From NCBI GenBank assembly GCA_027484725.1, contig JAIXSK010000021.1, positions 99,224-163,223 on the forward strand: 64,000 nucleotides of DNA, in the 5' to 3' direction. The position numbers and the translations under genes are program-made. The first letter of the stretch is position 1. Every line of letters starts with the position of its first letter. The DNA comes from Flavobacterium sp. (GTDB lineage: Bacteria; Bacteroidota; Bacteroidia; Flavobacteriales; Flavobacteriaceae). Below, piece after piece: positions 1-7,946 of this stretch. Under the pieces are notes generated by a model that was given only the letters and a program-made list of their open reading frames with translations, made no database searches and was not told the DNA's origin.

Positions 1-287
1 TGCTGGGCAATCAGCCATTGTTCGCGCGCGGTTTGGGTATTGATTTGGTTTGATTTGTTGTCTACTCTTGCCAGAACACTGCCTTTTTGAACAGTATCTC
101 CGGCTTCAAATGTAAGTTGGGTGAGCACGCCGTCGGTTTGTACCACCAAGTTGTAGGCATCGTCCCATTCTAGTTGTCCTGAGGCAAACACAAGTTCTTG
201 AATGTCTTGATATTTTGGATGAATTTCTTCATTCTTTCCGCAAGAGCACACAATCAGTACAATAATTAAAAAACTAATTCTTTTCAT
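1..287 (-). CDS. Efflux RND/ABC periplasmic adaptor (HlyD/MFP family), N-terminal part only
   Basis: The gene runs off the left edge, so only about 95 N-terminal residues are visible. Translation starts at the ATG complementary to 285-287 with MKRISFLIIV and a lipobox-like stretch ending in Cys16, so it is probably a lipoprotein. After the linker comes a biotinyl-lipoyl-like half-motif (VVQTDGVLTQLTFEAGDTVQ, then GSVLARVDN), typical of membrane-fusion adaptors that join an inner-membrane pump to a TolC-type channel. Its start overlaps the end of the TetR gene by 14 bases, so the two form one transcription unit and the pump is probably TetR-controlled. The substrate cannot be read from this fragment. 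Confidence 0.8.
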   Translation of the reverse strand, partial: MKRISFLIIVLIVCSCGKNEEIHPKYQDIQELVFASGQLEWDDAYNLVVQTDGVLTQLTFEAGDTVQKGSVLARVDNKSNQINTQTAREQWLIAQ

Positions 288-867
288 GGGTCAATAAGTT
301 GATATTGATTTGCATCAGAGCATTGCCCTGCGCTACTAAATTCAGTTGAAATTTTGAAATCTTCCATTTAAGCATCATCAGTCGAAAACTACCCATAATA
401 ATATGAACAATATCTGGTGTAGGTATATCGGCATTGATTTCGTTACTCAGCTTTGCTTGTTCAATAATACCGCTGATGATTTGTACTTTATAGTTGATGA
501 TTTTGAACATTGCTTGGTAGATTTTCTCGGTTTCATCAAACAAACCTTCTGATAAAATAGCTACGATAAAATGCGGATTTTGATTAAAATAAGTAAACTG
601 ACTATTGAATAACTGGCTTAATTTTTCAGTGGGTTTGGCCGATGAATAGGCAATTTCATTCAGTCTTTGTTGGATGTTTTGATCTAAATATTCCAGAAAA
701 TAAACAATGATGTCTTCTTTGTTTTTAAAATGACGATACAAAGCGCTTTCTGAAAATCTCATTTCGGCTGCGAGATTTTTGGTGGTGAGTCCTTTTACGC
801 CTTTTTCCAGGAGTAATTTACCCGCCGCTTGAATGATTTCTAACTGTCTTTGTGAGGTTTGGTCCAT
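274..867 (-). CDS. TetR/AcrR family transcriptional regulator
   Basis: A 197-residue protein of normal TetR length. Residues about 8-55 form the DNA-binding domain: LLLEKGVKGLTTKNLAAEM followed by FSESALYRHFKNKEDII, the classical TetR helix-turn-helix with the YRHFKNKE signature. The C-terminal two thirds is the variable helical ligand-binding and dimerisation part. It is the first gene of a unit with the HlyD-type adaptor and is preceded by a perfect 14-bp palindrome next to a -7 box. It is therefore most likely an autorepressor of an efflux operon. The inducer is unknown. Confidence 0.92.
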   Translation of the reverse strand: MDQTSQRQLEIIQAAGKLLLEKGVKGLTTKNLAAEMRFSESALYRHFKNKEDIIVYFLEYLDQNIQQRLNEIAYSSAKPTEKLSQLFNSQFTYFNQNPHFIVAILSEGLFDETEKIYQAMFKIINYKVQIISGIIEQAKLSNEINADIPTPDIVHIIMGSFRLMMLKWKISKFQLNLVAQGNALMQININLLTHEKN

Positions 868-881
868 TTAAAAAATAAGTT

Positions 882-895
882 AGTGAATATTCACT
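882..895. promoter_or_regulatory. Perfect 14-bp palindrome, probable TetR operator
   Basis: AGTGAATATTCACT is a perfect inverted repeat 15 bases upstream of the tetR start codon. The minus-strand -7 box (899-906) puts the expected transcription start inside it, a good position for repression. That TetR is the binder is an inference from position. Confidence 0.7.
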
Positions 896-898
896 CTG

Positions 899-906
899 CA
901 AATGTA
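899..906 (-). promoter_or_regulatory. -7 promoter element of tetR-efflux operon
   Basis: On the minus strand this reads TACATTTG, an exact match to the Bacteroidota -7 consensus TAnnTTTG. No good -33 TTG was found at the usual spacing. Confidence 0.55.
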
Positions 907-943
907 TTCAAAAAAACCAACAGAAAAACTGCTGGCTTTAAAT

Positions 944-2845
944 TTATTTTATTTGGTTTTTTACGGCTGTGTAATGTGTATATGCATCTTGAATTTCGCC
1001 AATAATCGCCTCGTCATCAATGGTTGATGGAACTTGAAAACCTACTCTGTCCATAATGCTTCTGAGTAATTTGCGCAATATCTTCCCAGAACGTGTTTTG
1101 GGTAATCGCTGCACCACTATTACATTTCTCATTGAGGCCACCGCCCCTATTTGCTGACGAACCAACTGAACAATTTCTTGTTCTAATTGAAAATGTTCTT
1201 TTTGAACGCCTGATTTCGTTACTACCAGCGCAAACGGAACTTGTCCTTTGAGTTCATCGTTGATACCAATCACCGCGCATTCAGCTACTGATTCGTGTTG
1301 GGCTACAATTTCTTCCATTTCTGCAGTTGATAACCGATGTCCGGCTACATTGATCACATCGTCTACCCTACCGGTAATGTACAAATAACCTTCTGCGTCT
1401 TTGTATCCGCCATCGCCCGAGAAATAATAGCCCGGAAATTTATGTAAATAACCAGATTCAAATCTGGGTTGATCGTTCCACAAACCCATGAGTGTACCCG
1501 GTGGTAAAGGCAAAGCAATTACTACATAACCTTCTTCTCCGGCCGGAAGTTCTTGCCCGTTTTCATCAAAAATGCGAATGTCATAACCAGCCACCGCTTT
1601 TCCGGCTGAACCGGGTTTTACTACAGCATCTTCAATGCCTTTCATAATGGATATCATTGGCCAGCCAGATTCGGTTTGCCACCAATGATCTACTGCCGTC
1701 ACCGGAATGTGTTGTTGGTACCATTCTAAAGTAGCTACATCGCAGCGTTCACCGGCCAAAAACTGGGTGCGCAAACAGCTTAAATCATATTGTTTGATGA
1801 AGTCTCCGTTCGGATCTTCTTTTTTTATGGCTCTAATGGCAGTAGGCGCAGTAAACATAATGCTTACCTGATGTTCAGCAATCAATCTCCAAAAAGTGGA
1901 AGCATCGGGGGTTTTAATGGGTTTGCCTTCAAAAATAACGCTGGTGTTTCTGTGTATGAGTGGTCCGTAGACAATAAAACTATGCCCGACTACCCAACCT
2001 ACATCTGAGGCAGCCCAGAATACTTCGCCCGGTTTTGCTCCGTAAATATATTTCATCGAATATTGCAAAGCAACCGCATAACCACCGTGGTCGCGCACAA
2101 TACCTTTGGGTTTTCCGGTGGTTCCTGAAGTGTATAATACATAAAGCGGATGCGTTGATGCTACCGGAACACAGGCAGCTTCTTCTGAGCCATATACTAA
2201 GGCGTCATAATCAACATCATATTTTTTGAACGGAATTTTTGCTCCGAGTTTTCGGTTGAGAATCACCACATTTTGCGGTTTGTGTTCAGCCAATTCAATG
2301 GCTTCGTCTACAAGCGGTTTATAGGCAATCAAACGGTCAATTTCAATACCTGAGGATGCGGTAATAATTACTTTGGGTTGACAGTCTTCAATGCGGATCG
2401 CGAGTTCGTGCGGTGCAAATCCGCCAAAAACCACCGAATGTGTTACGCCAATACGTGCGCAAGCCAACATAGCAAAGGCGGCTTGCGGAATCATCGGCAT
2501 GTAAATGACTGCGGTATCGCCTTTTTCGAGCCCGAGTGATAAAAGCCCACCGGCCAATCGGGCCACTTCTGACTTAACTTCGTTAAAAGTGTATTTTTTG
2601 ATGGTTTGTGTAACCGGTGAATCGTAAATAAAGGCAATTTGTTCGCCATAACCATCTTGGATATGCTTGTCGAGTGCTAAATATCCCACGTTGATTAGTC
2701 CGTCAGAATACCACTGCGGATAACCGTCTTGATTTTGTGAAATGATATTGGTGGGTGGTGCAAACCACTCTACTGATTGTGCTTGTTCGGCCCAGAAACT
2801 TTCTGGGTTTTGTATGCTGTTTTGATAAAATTCTGTGTATTTCAT
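944..2845 (-). CDS. Acyl-CoA synthetase, AMP-forming (propionyl-/acetyl-CoA synthetase, PrpE-like)
   Basis: A 633-residue ANL-superfamily enzyme expected to turn a short-chain acid, ATP and CoA into acyl-CoA, AMP and PPi in the cytoplasm. Visible motifs are the P-loop YTSGTTGKPKG, the adenylate motif DHWWQTESGWP, YYFSGDGG, ITGRVDDVINVAGHR and the C-terminal PKTRSGKILRK with the catalytic lysine. The DHWWQTE form and the N-terminus resemble PrpE/ACSS3 more than classical Acs, so propionate is as likely as acetate. The start at 2845 (MKYTEFYQNS) is preferred: a longer frame would run into the response regulator. It is the last gene of the sensor unit, five bases after the receiver gene, which fits control by that system. 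Confidence 0.9.
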   Translation of the reverse strand: MKYTEFYQNSIQNPESFWAEQAQSVEWFAPPTNIISQNQDGYPQWYSDGLINVGYLALDKHIQDGYGEQIAFIYDSPVTQTIKKYTFNEVKSEVARLAGGLLSLGLEKGDTAVIYMPMIPQAAFAMLACARIGVTHSVVFGGFAPHELAIRIEDCQPKVIITASSGIEIDRLIAYKPLVDEAIELAEHKPQNVVILNRKLGAKIPFKKYDVDYDALVYGSEEAACVPVASTHPLYVLYTSGTTGKPKGIVRDHGGYAVALQYSMKYIYGAKPGEVFWAASDVGWVVGHSFIVYGPLIHRNTSVIFEGKPIKTPDASTFWRLIAEHQVSIMFTAPTAIRAIKKEDPNGDFIKQYDLSCLRTQFLAGERCDVATLEWYQQHIPVTAVDHWWQTESGWPMISIMKGIEDAVVKPGSAGKAVAGYDIRIFDENGQELPAGEEGYVVIALPLPPGTLMGLWNDQPRFESGYLHKFPGYYFSGDGGYKDAEGYLYITGRVDDVINVAGHRLSTAEMEEIVAQHESVAECAVIGINDELKGQVPFALVVTKSGVQKEHFQLEQEIVQLVRQQIGAVASMRNVIVVQRLPKTRSGKILRKLLRSIMDRVGFQVPSTIDDEAIIGEIQDAYTHYTAVKNQIK

Positions 2846-2850
2846 TTTTG

Positions 2851-3213
2851 TTATTGTAATAATTCTTGAACCTGATCTATTAATTTTTTGACCGAAAAAG
2901 GTTTGGTCATGTAGGTATCGGCACCCAATTGCAGGCCTTTTTCGATATCGCTTTCTTTGTTTTTGGCCGATAAAAAAATCACTTTGCAATGTTTGAGTTG
3001 CGGTTGTTCTTTGACATACTCAATGGTTGCATACCCATCTACATTAGGCATCATAATATCTAAGATAATCAAATGCGGTGTCTGTACTTCAAGAATATCA
3101 ATAGCTTCTTTTCCGTCACGGGCAATAAAAACTTCATAACCACTTTTTCGAAAAGTGTATTCTAAAGACATGACAATGTTGGGTTCGTCGTCTACAATCA
3201 GGATTTTTTTCAT
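2851..3213 (-). CDS. Single-domain response regulator (CheY-like receiver)
   Basis: A 120-residue stand-alone receiver domain. It has the acidic pair Asp8/Asp9, phospho-acceptor Asp52 in LDIMMPN, the switch Ser82 and Lys104 in TKPFS. There is no output domain: the protein ends right after the last receiver helix. It lies three bases downstream of the SSS-STAC-histidine kinase and five bases upstream of the acyl-CoA synthetase, so it is almost certainly the kinase's partner. CrbR of proteobacterial acetate-switch systems carries a LuxR-type DNA-binding domain, so the output here must be a protein-protein contact, a phosphorelay, or a regulator elsewhere. Confidence 0.93.
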   Translation of the reverse strand: MKKILIVDDEPNIVMSLEYTFRKSGYEVFIARDGKEAIDILEVQTPHLIILDIMMPNVDGYATIEYVKEQPQLKHCKVIFLSAKNKESDIEKGLQLGADTYMTKPFSVKKLIDQVQELLQ

Positions 3214-3216
3214 GTT

Positions 3217-5904
3217 CTAGTTTGTGTGTTTGTTTTTAGGAATATGAACGGTAAATACAACGCCGTTTTGTGTGTTTTCGGCCCAGATTTTACCCTGGTG
3301 AGCTTCAACAATTTGTTTGGTAATGGCCAATCCCAAACCACTGCCGATGGGCTTTTTGATGTTTTGATTTTGCGCTTGATAAAACTTGTCAAAAATGGCT
3401 TCGAGTTCATCTTCGGCAATGTTTTTTCCGTTGTTAGAAACTTGAATTTGAATTTGATTTTGTATTTCACTTGCCTTCAGTTCTATCCAACCATTGCAGA
3501 ATTTAATCGCGTTTGAAATCAGGTTGTTGATGACTTGAATCAGTCGCTCTTCATCATAAAAAGCTTGGTTGACCGATGCGTCGAGGTTCATTTTAAAATC
3601 AATTTGATGATGGTTCATCAGTTGTTGTAAAGGTTGTATGGCTTTTTGAATGGTTTGCGGCAACTGATATTCTGCCAGGTGAATATGCTGTTTTCCGGTT
3701 TCAAATTTTTCTAAGTCTAAGATTTTATCAATGAGTCTGTTGAGCCGGTCTGACTCTGAAATGATGTTTTGAAGAAACTGTTTTTTGAGCTCTTCGGGAA
3801 TGTCTTCATCGTCGTGTAAAATCTCGCTCGCAGCTCTAATCGCAGTTATTGGCGTGCGCAATTCATGGGTAACCGTATCAAGGAATTCATCTTTTTGACG
3901 GTCTTTTTTAAGCAATTGATTGTTGGCGTTTTTGAGTTGCTCAGAGATTTTTTCAAGTTCTTTTGAGGTGGCAACGAGTTGCTTGTTGACTGAAATGTTT
4001 TCTTGCGATTCTTCAAGAATGCGCAGAACTTCAGGCAAACTTATTTTGTCTTCTTTGGTTACGCCTTCAATGAGAATTTTTGAAGATGCAGTACCAATGT
4101 GACCCGTGAGTAAATTCTCGGCAAACTTGATCAAACGCGCATCGGCCATGAGCGCATCGTTGGGCACGTTGTATTTGAGCCTGAAAATTTTGAGTGCACG
4201 TTGGGTTCGTTCCTCACCCAAAAACCGAAGCAATACTTTTTCAATGTCTTTGATATAAGCAGTTCCTTTCCAAACAAAGGCATTTTCATGATGGTTGATG
4301 TAACGGTCAATATCTACATAAATTTCGGCGTAGTTGCGCTCGCGATAGTCACCTTTAAAACTCACAGAAACAATTAAATAAGTAAGGGTATTAAAAAGTA
4401 AACTCCAAAATAAAGCATGCGGTACCGGTTCAAAAATATTCAAACCAAAAAGTGCAAAAGGTTTGAGCAAACCGTCGCCCGAAATTCCGTTCAGGATAAA
4501 AGAATTTCCGGCTTCAATTGAACTGAAAAAATACGGAAAAATCAATGTGTAAAAGCAAACCAGCATACCAATTGCAATTCCTGCCATGGCTCCTTTAAGC
4601 GCACCGCGTTTCCAGAAAATAGCACCAAAAAAAGAAGGCCCTAATTGTGCAATGATCACAAATGAAATCATTCCGACAGATACCAGCGAGAATTTAACCA
4701 AGAAATATCGGTAAAAGAGATAACCCAAAATAATCAAAGAAAAAATCCCGATTTGTCGGATGCGCAAAATTTGCTCGTTGTTTTTGGTCTGTGTGGCTTC
4801 GTTGAATGCACCTAAAAAACCATACGGAATGAGCAAATTGTTGCTGAGCATGGTGGCTAAGGTTATGGATGACACTACAATCATGGAAATAGCTGCCGAA
4901 AATCCGCCCAAGAAAACCAAAATGGTCATAAAATGATTGTGGTGCAGTTGCGGAATGAGTAGCGAAAACATATCTGAGTTCACTGCTTGATTGCGAAAAA
5001 TAATGTTTCCGCCCCAAGCAATAGGAAAGACAAACAAATTGAACAACAATAAATACAACGGAAAAAACCAAATGGCAGTTCTGACATGTTTCTCGCGGTG
5101 ATTCTCAACGACTGACATGTGGAATTGTCTGGGCAATACAAAAATTGCCAGCAAAGACAATACGCAGAACATAAGCCAATTCATGGCGCCTTCAAGGCCG
5201 TGAACGGTGTTTTTTTCGTGAAAGCCCGGCAACAAGGAAGCTTTTTGATAAATATCGTCAAAGCCATCAAATACAAAAAAGGTTACGTAAACGCCCAATA
5301 TGATAAAGAAAATCAACTTAATGGCTGATTCGAATGCTACGGCTGTCACAATTCCGCGGCGTTTTTCAGATGCATCGGCATAACGAGTACCATAGAATGT
5401 CGCAAATATGGCCAAGATAATTGCGACATAAGCCGAAGTGTCTAAAACAATATTGCCGCTGTCTTTGGTTTGGGTAACTATGTGAAAGGTTTCAGAAATG
5501 GCTTTGATTTGCAATCCGATGTAAGGCAAAATAGCCATGAGGACCAATATCGTGATGAGCGCACCCAAAGCTCGACTGTTGCCATATCTAAGCGAAATAA
5601 AATCAGCAATGCTTGAAATTTTATTGACCCTAGAAATGCGAATAATTTTTTTGAGCAAAACCATCCAAGCCGGAAAAATAATCACCGGACCTAAATAAAT
5701 CGGGATGTAATTCAATCCGGAGTTGGCGGCCACTCCAATACTTCCGTAATAGGTCCAGGTGGTACAATAAACGGCTAAAGACAGCGAGTAAACATAAGCA
5801 TTGCTGGTCCATTTAGAGTTTTCTTTTTTCTCGGCCCATTGTGCTACCCAAAAAAGCATAGCCAAATACAAAATCAATATGATCAAGATGCCTAGATTAC
5901 TCAT
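3217..5904 (-). CDS. Sodium:solute symporter fused to STAC domain and histidine kinase (CrbS/CbrA-like)
   Basis: An 895-residue hybrid. Residues 1-520 form an SSS/SLC5-type transporter with many membrane segments. Residues about 530-615 look like the STAC linker found between SLC5 domains and kinases. A short coiled coil (about 625-670) leads to HisKA with phospho-acceptor His680 in FLDTVTHELRTP. The HATPase part has the N-box NLISNAIKF (about 794) and the G-box GSGLGLAI (about 854). No PAS domain is seen. The family (CbrA, CrbS) senses nutrients, and CrbS controls acetyl-CoA synthetase. Here the acyl-CoA synthetase is two genes downstream, so sensing a short-chain acid is inferred. The start overlaps the upstream small gene by eight bases. 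Confidence 0.93.
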   Translation of the reverse strand: MSNLGILIILILYLAMLFWVAQWAEKKENSKWTSNAYVYSLSLAVYCTTWTYYGSIGVAANSGLNYIPIYLGPVIIFPAWMVLLKKIIRISRVNKISSIADFISLRYGNSRALGALITILVLMAILPYIGLQIKAISETFHIVTQTKDSGNIVLDTSAYVAIILAIFATFYGTRYADASEKRRGIVTAVAFESAIKLIFFIILGVYVTFFVFDGFDDIYQKASLLPGFHEKNTVHGLEGAMNWLMFCVLSLLAIFVLPRQFHMSVVENHREKHVRTAIWFFPLYLLLFNLFVFPIAWGGNIIFRNQAVNSDMFSLLIPQLHHNHFMTILVFLGGFSAAISMIVVSSITLATMLSNNLLIPYGFLGAFNEATQTKNNEQILRIRQIGIFSLIILGYLFYRYFLVKFSLVSVGMISFVIIAQLGPSFFGAIFWKRGALKGAMAGIAIGMLVCFYTLIFPYFFSSIEAGNSFILNGISGDGLLKPFALFGLNIFEPVPHALFWSLLFNTLTYLIVSVSFKGDYRERNYAEIYVDIDRYINHHENAFVWKGTAYIKDIEKVLLRFLGEERTQRALKIFRLKYNVPNDALMADARLIKFAENLLTGHIGTASSKILIEGVTKEDKISLPEVLRILEESQENISVNKQLVATSKELEKISEQLKNANNQLLKKDRQKDEFLDTVTHELRTPITAIRAASEILHDDEDIPEELKKQFLQNIISESDRLNRLIDKILDLEKFETGKQHIHLAEYQLPQTIQKAIQPLQQLMNHHQIDFKMNLDASVNQAFYDEERLIQVINNLISNAIKFCNGWIELKASEIQNQIQIQVSNNGKNIAEDELEAIFDKFYQAQNQNIKKPIGSGLGLAITKQIVEAHQGKIWAENTQNGVVFTVHIPKNKHTN

Positions 5905-6091
5905 TGTATTTTAGCATGATGATGAGTGATACAATGGCTGAAGCTGCCCATACTGAAAACACATAAAACAAAATCTTCGGTAAACCAAAAATCGCTGCTT
6001 CTGAATTAAAAATCAGCAGCAACGGCAGGTTAAACGCCAGAGCCAAAATCAGGCTCATGAGTACAAGTTTTTGTAAATGTCTTTTCTTCAT
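5897..6091 (-). CDS. Small two-TM membrane protein, putative partner of the SSS sensor
   Basis: A 64-residue protein with a basic N-terminus (MKKRHLQK) and two hydrophobic segments, about residues 10-28 and 36-58. Its stop overlaps the start of the SSS-histidine kinase, so translation is coupled. Several SSS transporters have small two-TM partners (DUF485 with ActP, YhdT with PanF), and this protein has that size and shape, but no family is recognised with certainty. It is the first gene after the terminator-like hairpin at 6097-6131. Confidence 0.75.
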   Translation of the reverse strand: MKKRHLQKLVLMSLILALAFNLPLLLIFNSEAAIFGLPKILFYVFSVWAASAIVSLIIMLKYNE

Positions 6092-6096
6092 GGGTT

Positions 6097-6131
6097 AAAA
6101 AAAGGTACACACCCCAAAAGAGTGTGCACCT
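6097..6131 (-). terminator. Terminator-like hairpin between DUF6814 and the sensor genes
   Basis: Read on the minus strand, AGGTGCACAC and GTGTGTACCT form a 10-bp stem (one G-U pair) followed by seven T. It ends only five bases before the ATG of the small membrane protein. It separates the transport genes from the sensor and enzyme genes and could act as a partial terminator or attenuator. Confidence 0.75.
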
Positions 6132-6143
6132 AAAAGTATAAAA

Positions 6144-6371
6144 TTAATGTTTAGCATCGTCATATTCACCCATCAGAGCATAATATCCGAAGGTGCCTAA
6201 ACCAGAGACAATGAGCGGAGTTAAGATGAATAAGATGATGATGCCAAATACCAAGTCTTCTTGTTTGCCGGTTTCAAATTTGGGTAAACCAAATTTAAAA
6301 ATGCAGAAATATGCGGCGGCTATTGCGCAGGCAATCCAAATCATGCCTAAGATGCGTTTTAACTGATTCAT
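6144..6371 (-). CDS. DUF6814 family small membrane protein
   Basis: A 75-residue protein with two membrane segments (about residues 5-27 and 41-66) separated by a short lysine/glutamate-containing loop, ending in a charged tail. It matches my memory of the DUF6814 proteins that accompany MFS transporters in Flavobacteria. It lies 12 bases downstream of the MFS gene, so it is probably an accessory subunit of that carrier. Function unproven. Confidence 0.75.
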   Translation of the reverse strand: MNQLKRILGMIWIACAIAAAYFCIFKFGLPKFETGKQEDLVFGIIILFILTPLIVSGLGTFGYYALMGEYDDAKH

Positions 6372-6383
6372 GATGTTTTTGTT

Positions 6384-7922
6384 TTAGATGTGTGTGTTTT
6401 TACTTTTGTTTTTGATGTATATCATGCCAATGACCAAACTAACTCCGGCAATGATGATGGGGTACCACAATCCTTCTAGGTAAAACTCCGGATTACCGGC
6501 TTCTTTTGAGGTGGTTACAAAATAAGTAGATATGGCCGGAAGCAATCCTCCAAAAATACCATTTCCGACGTGATAAGGCAAAGACATGGATGTGTATCTG
6601 ATTTTGGTTGGGAACATTTCTACTAAGAATGCGGCAATTGGTCCGTATACCATGGTAACGAAAATTACTTGAATAAAAACCAAAAACACAAGCAGCCATT
6701 TGTCTGAATCAATGATTTTTTTGGTGACTTTGGTTTCAATTTTCTCTTTGCCTTTGTCGTCCAACATCACTTTTCCGTTGTCTAGGTGGATGGTTTTGAT
6801 TTCCTCTACGGTGGTTCCGTCGGTAAATGATTTATTGGTGGTGTAGATGGAATCAATTTTGGTTCCTTCTAAAGCTTTCATCGATGGGACTGTTTTGGTG
6901 TTTTCAACGATTTCAGTTTTGTTGGCCAAATCAGTAGTGGCATACATTTTTTTGTAGATCGGGCGATACAATAAAATAGCCATCAGCATACCGGCCATCA
7001 TGATGTTTTTGCGTCCGATTTTGTCGCTTAATCCACCAAATACTACAAAGAAAGGAGTGCCCATAATAAGCGCAATTCCCAGTAAAGTATCCACTTGTGT
7101 AGCATCAACACATTGTACCGTTTTTAAGAAATTCATCGCGTAAAACTGACCCGTATACCAAACTACACCCTGCCCCATCGTTGCTCCAAATAAAGCCAAT
7201 AAGACAAATTTGAGGTTGTATCTGTTTCCGAAACTTTCCTTGAGCGGATTGGCACTGATGTTACCTTCAGATTTAGCTTTGGCAAAAACCGGAGATTCGT
7301 GCATCCCTTTGCGGATGAAGTATGAAACTACAACCATCAGAATAGATACCCAGAACGGAACTCTCCAACCCCAATCTTCAAAAGCTTCTTTGGTCATGGC
7401 TGATTTGGTCATCAAAATAACCATCAATGAAACGAATAAACCAACCGTTGCAGTGGTTTGAATCCATGAAGTCCAATAGCCGCGCTGGCCTTTAGGTGCG
7501 TGTTCTGCCACATAAGTAGCTGCTCCGCCGTATTCACCACCAAGGGCCAAACCTTGTAAAAGTCTGAGCACCAAAACCAGTAATGGCGCCATAAAGCCAA
7601 TGGTTTCATAACTCGGAATGCAACCAATAAGAAACGTTGCTCCGCCCATGAGCATTAACGTAACCATAAAGGTGTATTTGCGTCCGATGAGATCGCCTAA
7701 TCGTCCGAAGAATAAAGCGCCAAACGGACGAACTACGAAACCTGCTGCAAAAGTTGCCAAAGTAGATAAGAAAGCGGCCGTTGGATTGTCTGCCGGAAAG
7801 AATTTGGTTGAAATTACAACCGCCAAACTCCCGAAAATGTAAAAATCATACCATTCAATCATGGTACCCATGGAGGAAGCAGAAATCACTTTCCAAATTC
7901 CTTTTGTAGATGTCTTGCTCAT
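6384..7922 (-). CDS. MFS transporter, metabolite:H+ symporter (MHS) family
   Basis: A 512-residue inner-membrane carrier. The N-terminus has the MHS signature GTMIEWYDFYIFGSLA, then RPFGALFFGRLGDLIGRK in loop 2-3 and GLALGGEYGGAATYVAEHAP. Relatives carry organic acids such as shikimate, citrate or ketoglutarate, or osmolytes. Between TM9 (ends near residue 335) and TM10 (starts near residue 425) lies a hydrophilic insert of about 85-90 residues rich in Lys, Thr, Glu and Asp, predicted to be periplasmic. It sits between the porin gene (25-base gap) and DUF6814. With the acyl-CoA synthetase in the same locus, uptake of a small carboxylate is likely. Confidence 0.9.
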   Translation of the reverse strand: MSKTSTKGIWKVISASSMGTMIEWYDFYIFGSLAVVISTKFFPADNPTAAFLSTLATFAAGFVVRPFGALFFGRLGDLIGRKYTFMVTLMLMGGATFLIGCIPSYETIGFMAPLLVLVLRLLQGLALGGEYGGAATYVAEHAPKGQRGYWTSWIQTTATVGLFVSLMVILMTKSAMTKEAFEDWGWRVPFWVSILMVVVSYFIRKGMHESPVFAKAKSEGNISANPLKESFGNRYNLKFVLLALFGATMGQGVVWYTGQFYAMNFLKTVQCVDATQVDTLLGIALIMGTPFFVVFGGLSDKIGRKNIMMAGMLMAILLYRPIYKKMYATTDLANKTEIVENTKTVPSMKALEGTKIDSIYTTNKSFTDGTTVEEIKTIHLDNGKVMLDDKGKEKIETKVTKKIIDSDKWLLVFLVFIQVIFVTMVYGPIAAFLVEMFPTKIRYTSMSLPYHVGNGIFGGLLPAISTYFVTTSKEAGNPEFYLEGLWYPIIIAGVSLVIGMIYIKNKSKNTHI

Positions 7923-7946
7923 AAAATAATTATTGATGGTTTAAAG

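Noticed and set aside
2846..2989. 48-residue N-terminal extension of the acyl-CoA synthetase
   Set aside because: It is the antisense-frame reading of the response-regulator end; the family N-terminus MKYTEFYQNS begins at 2845.
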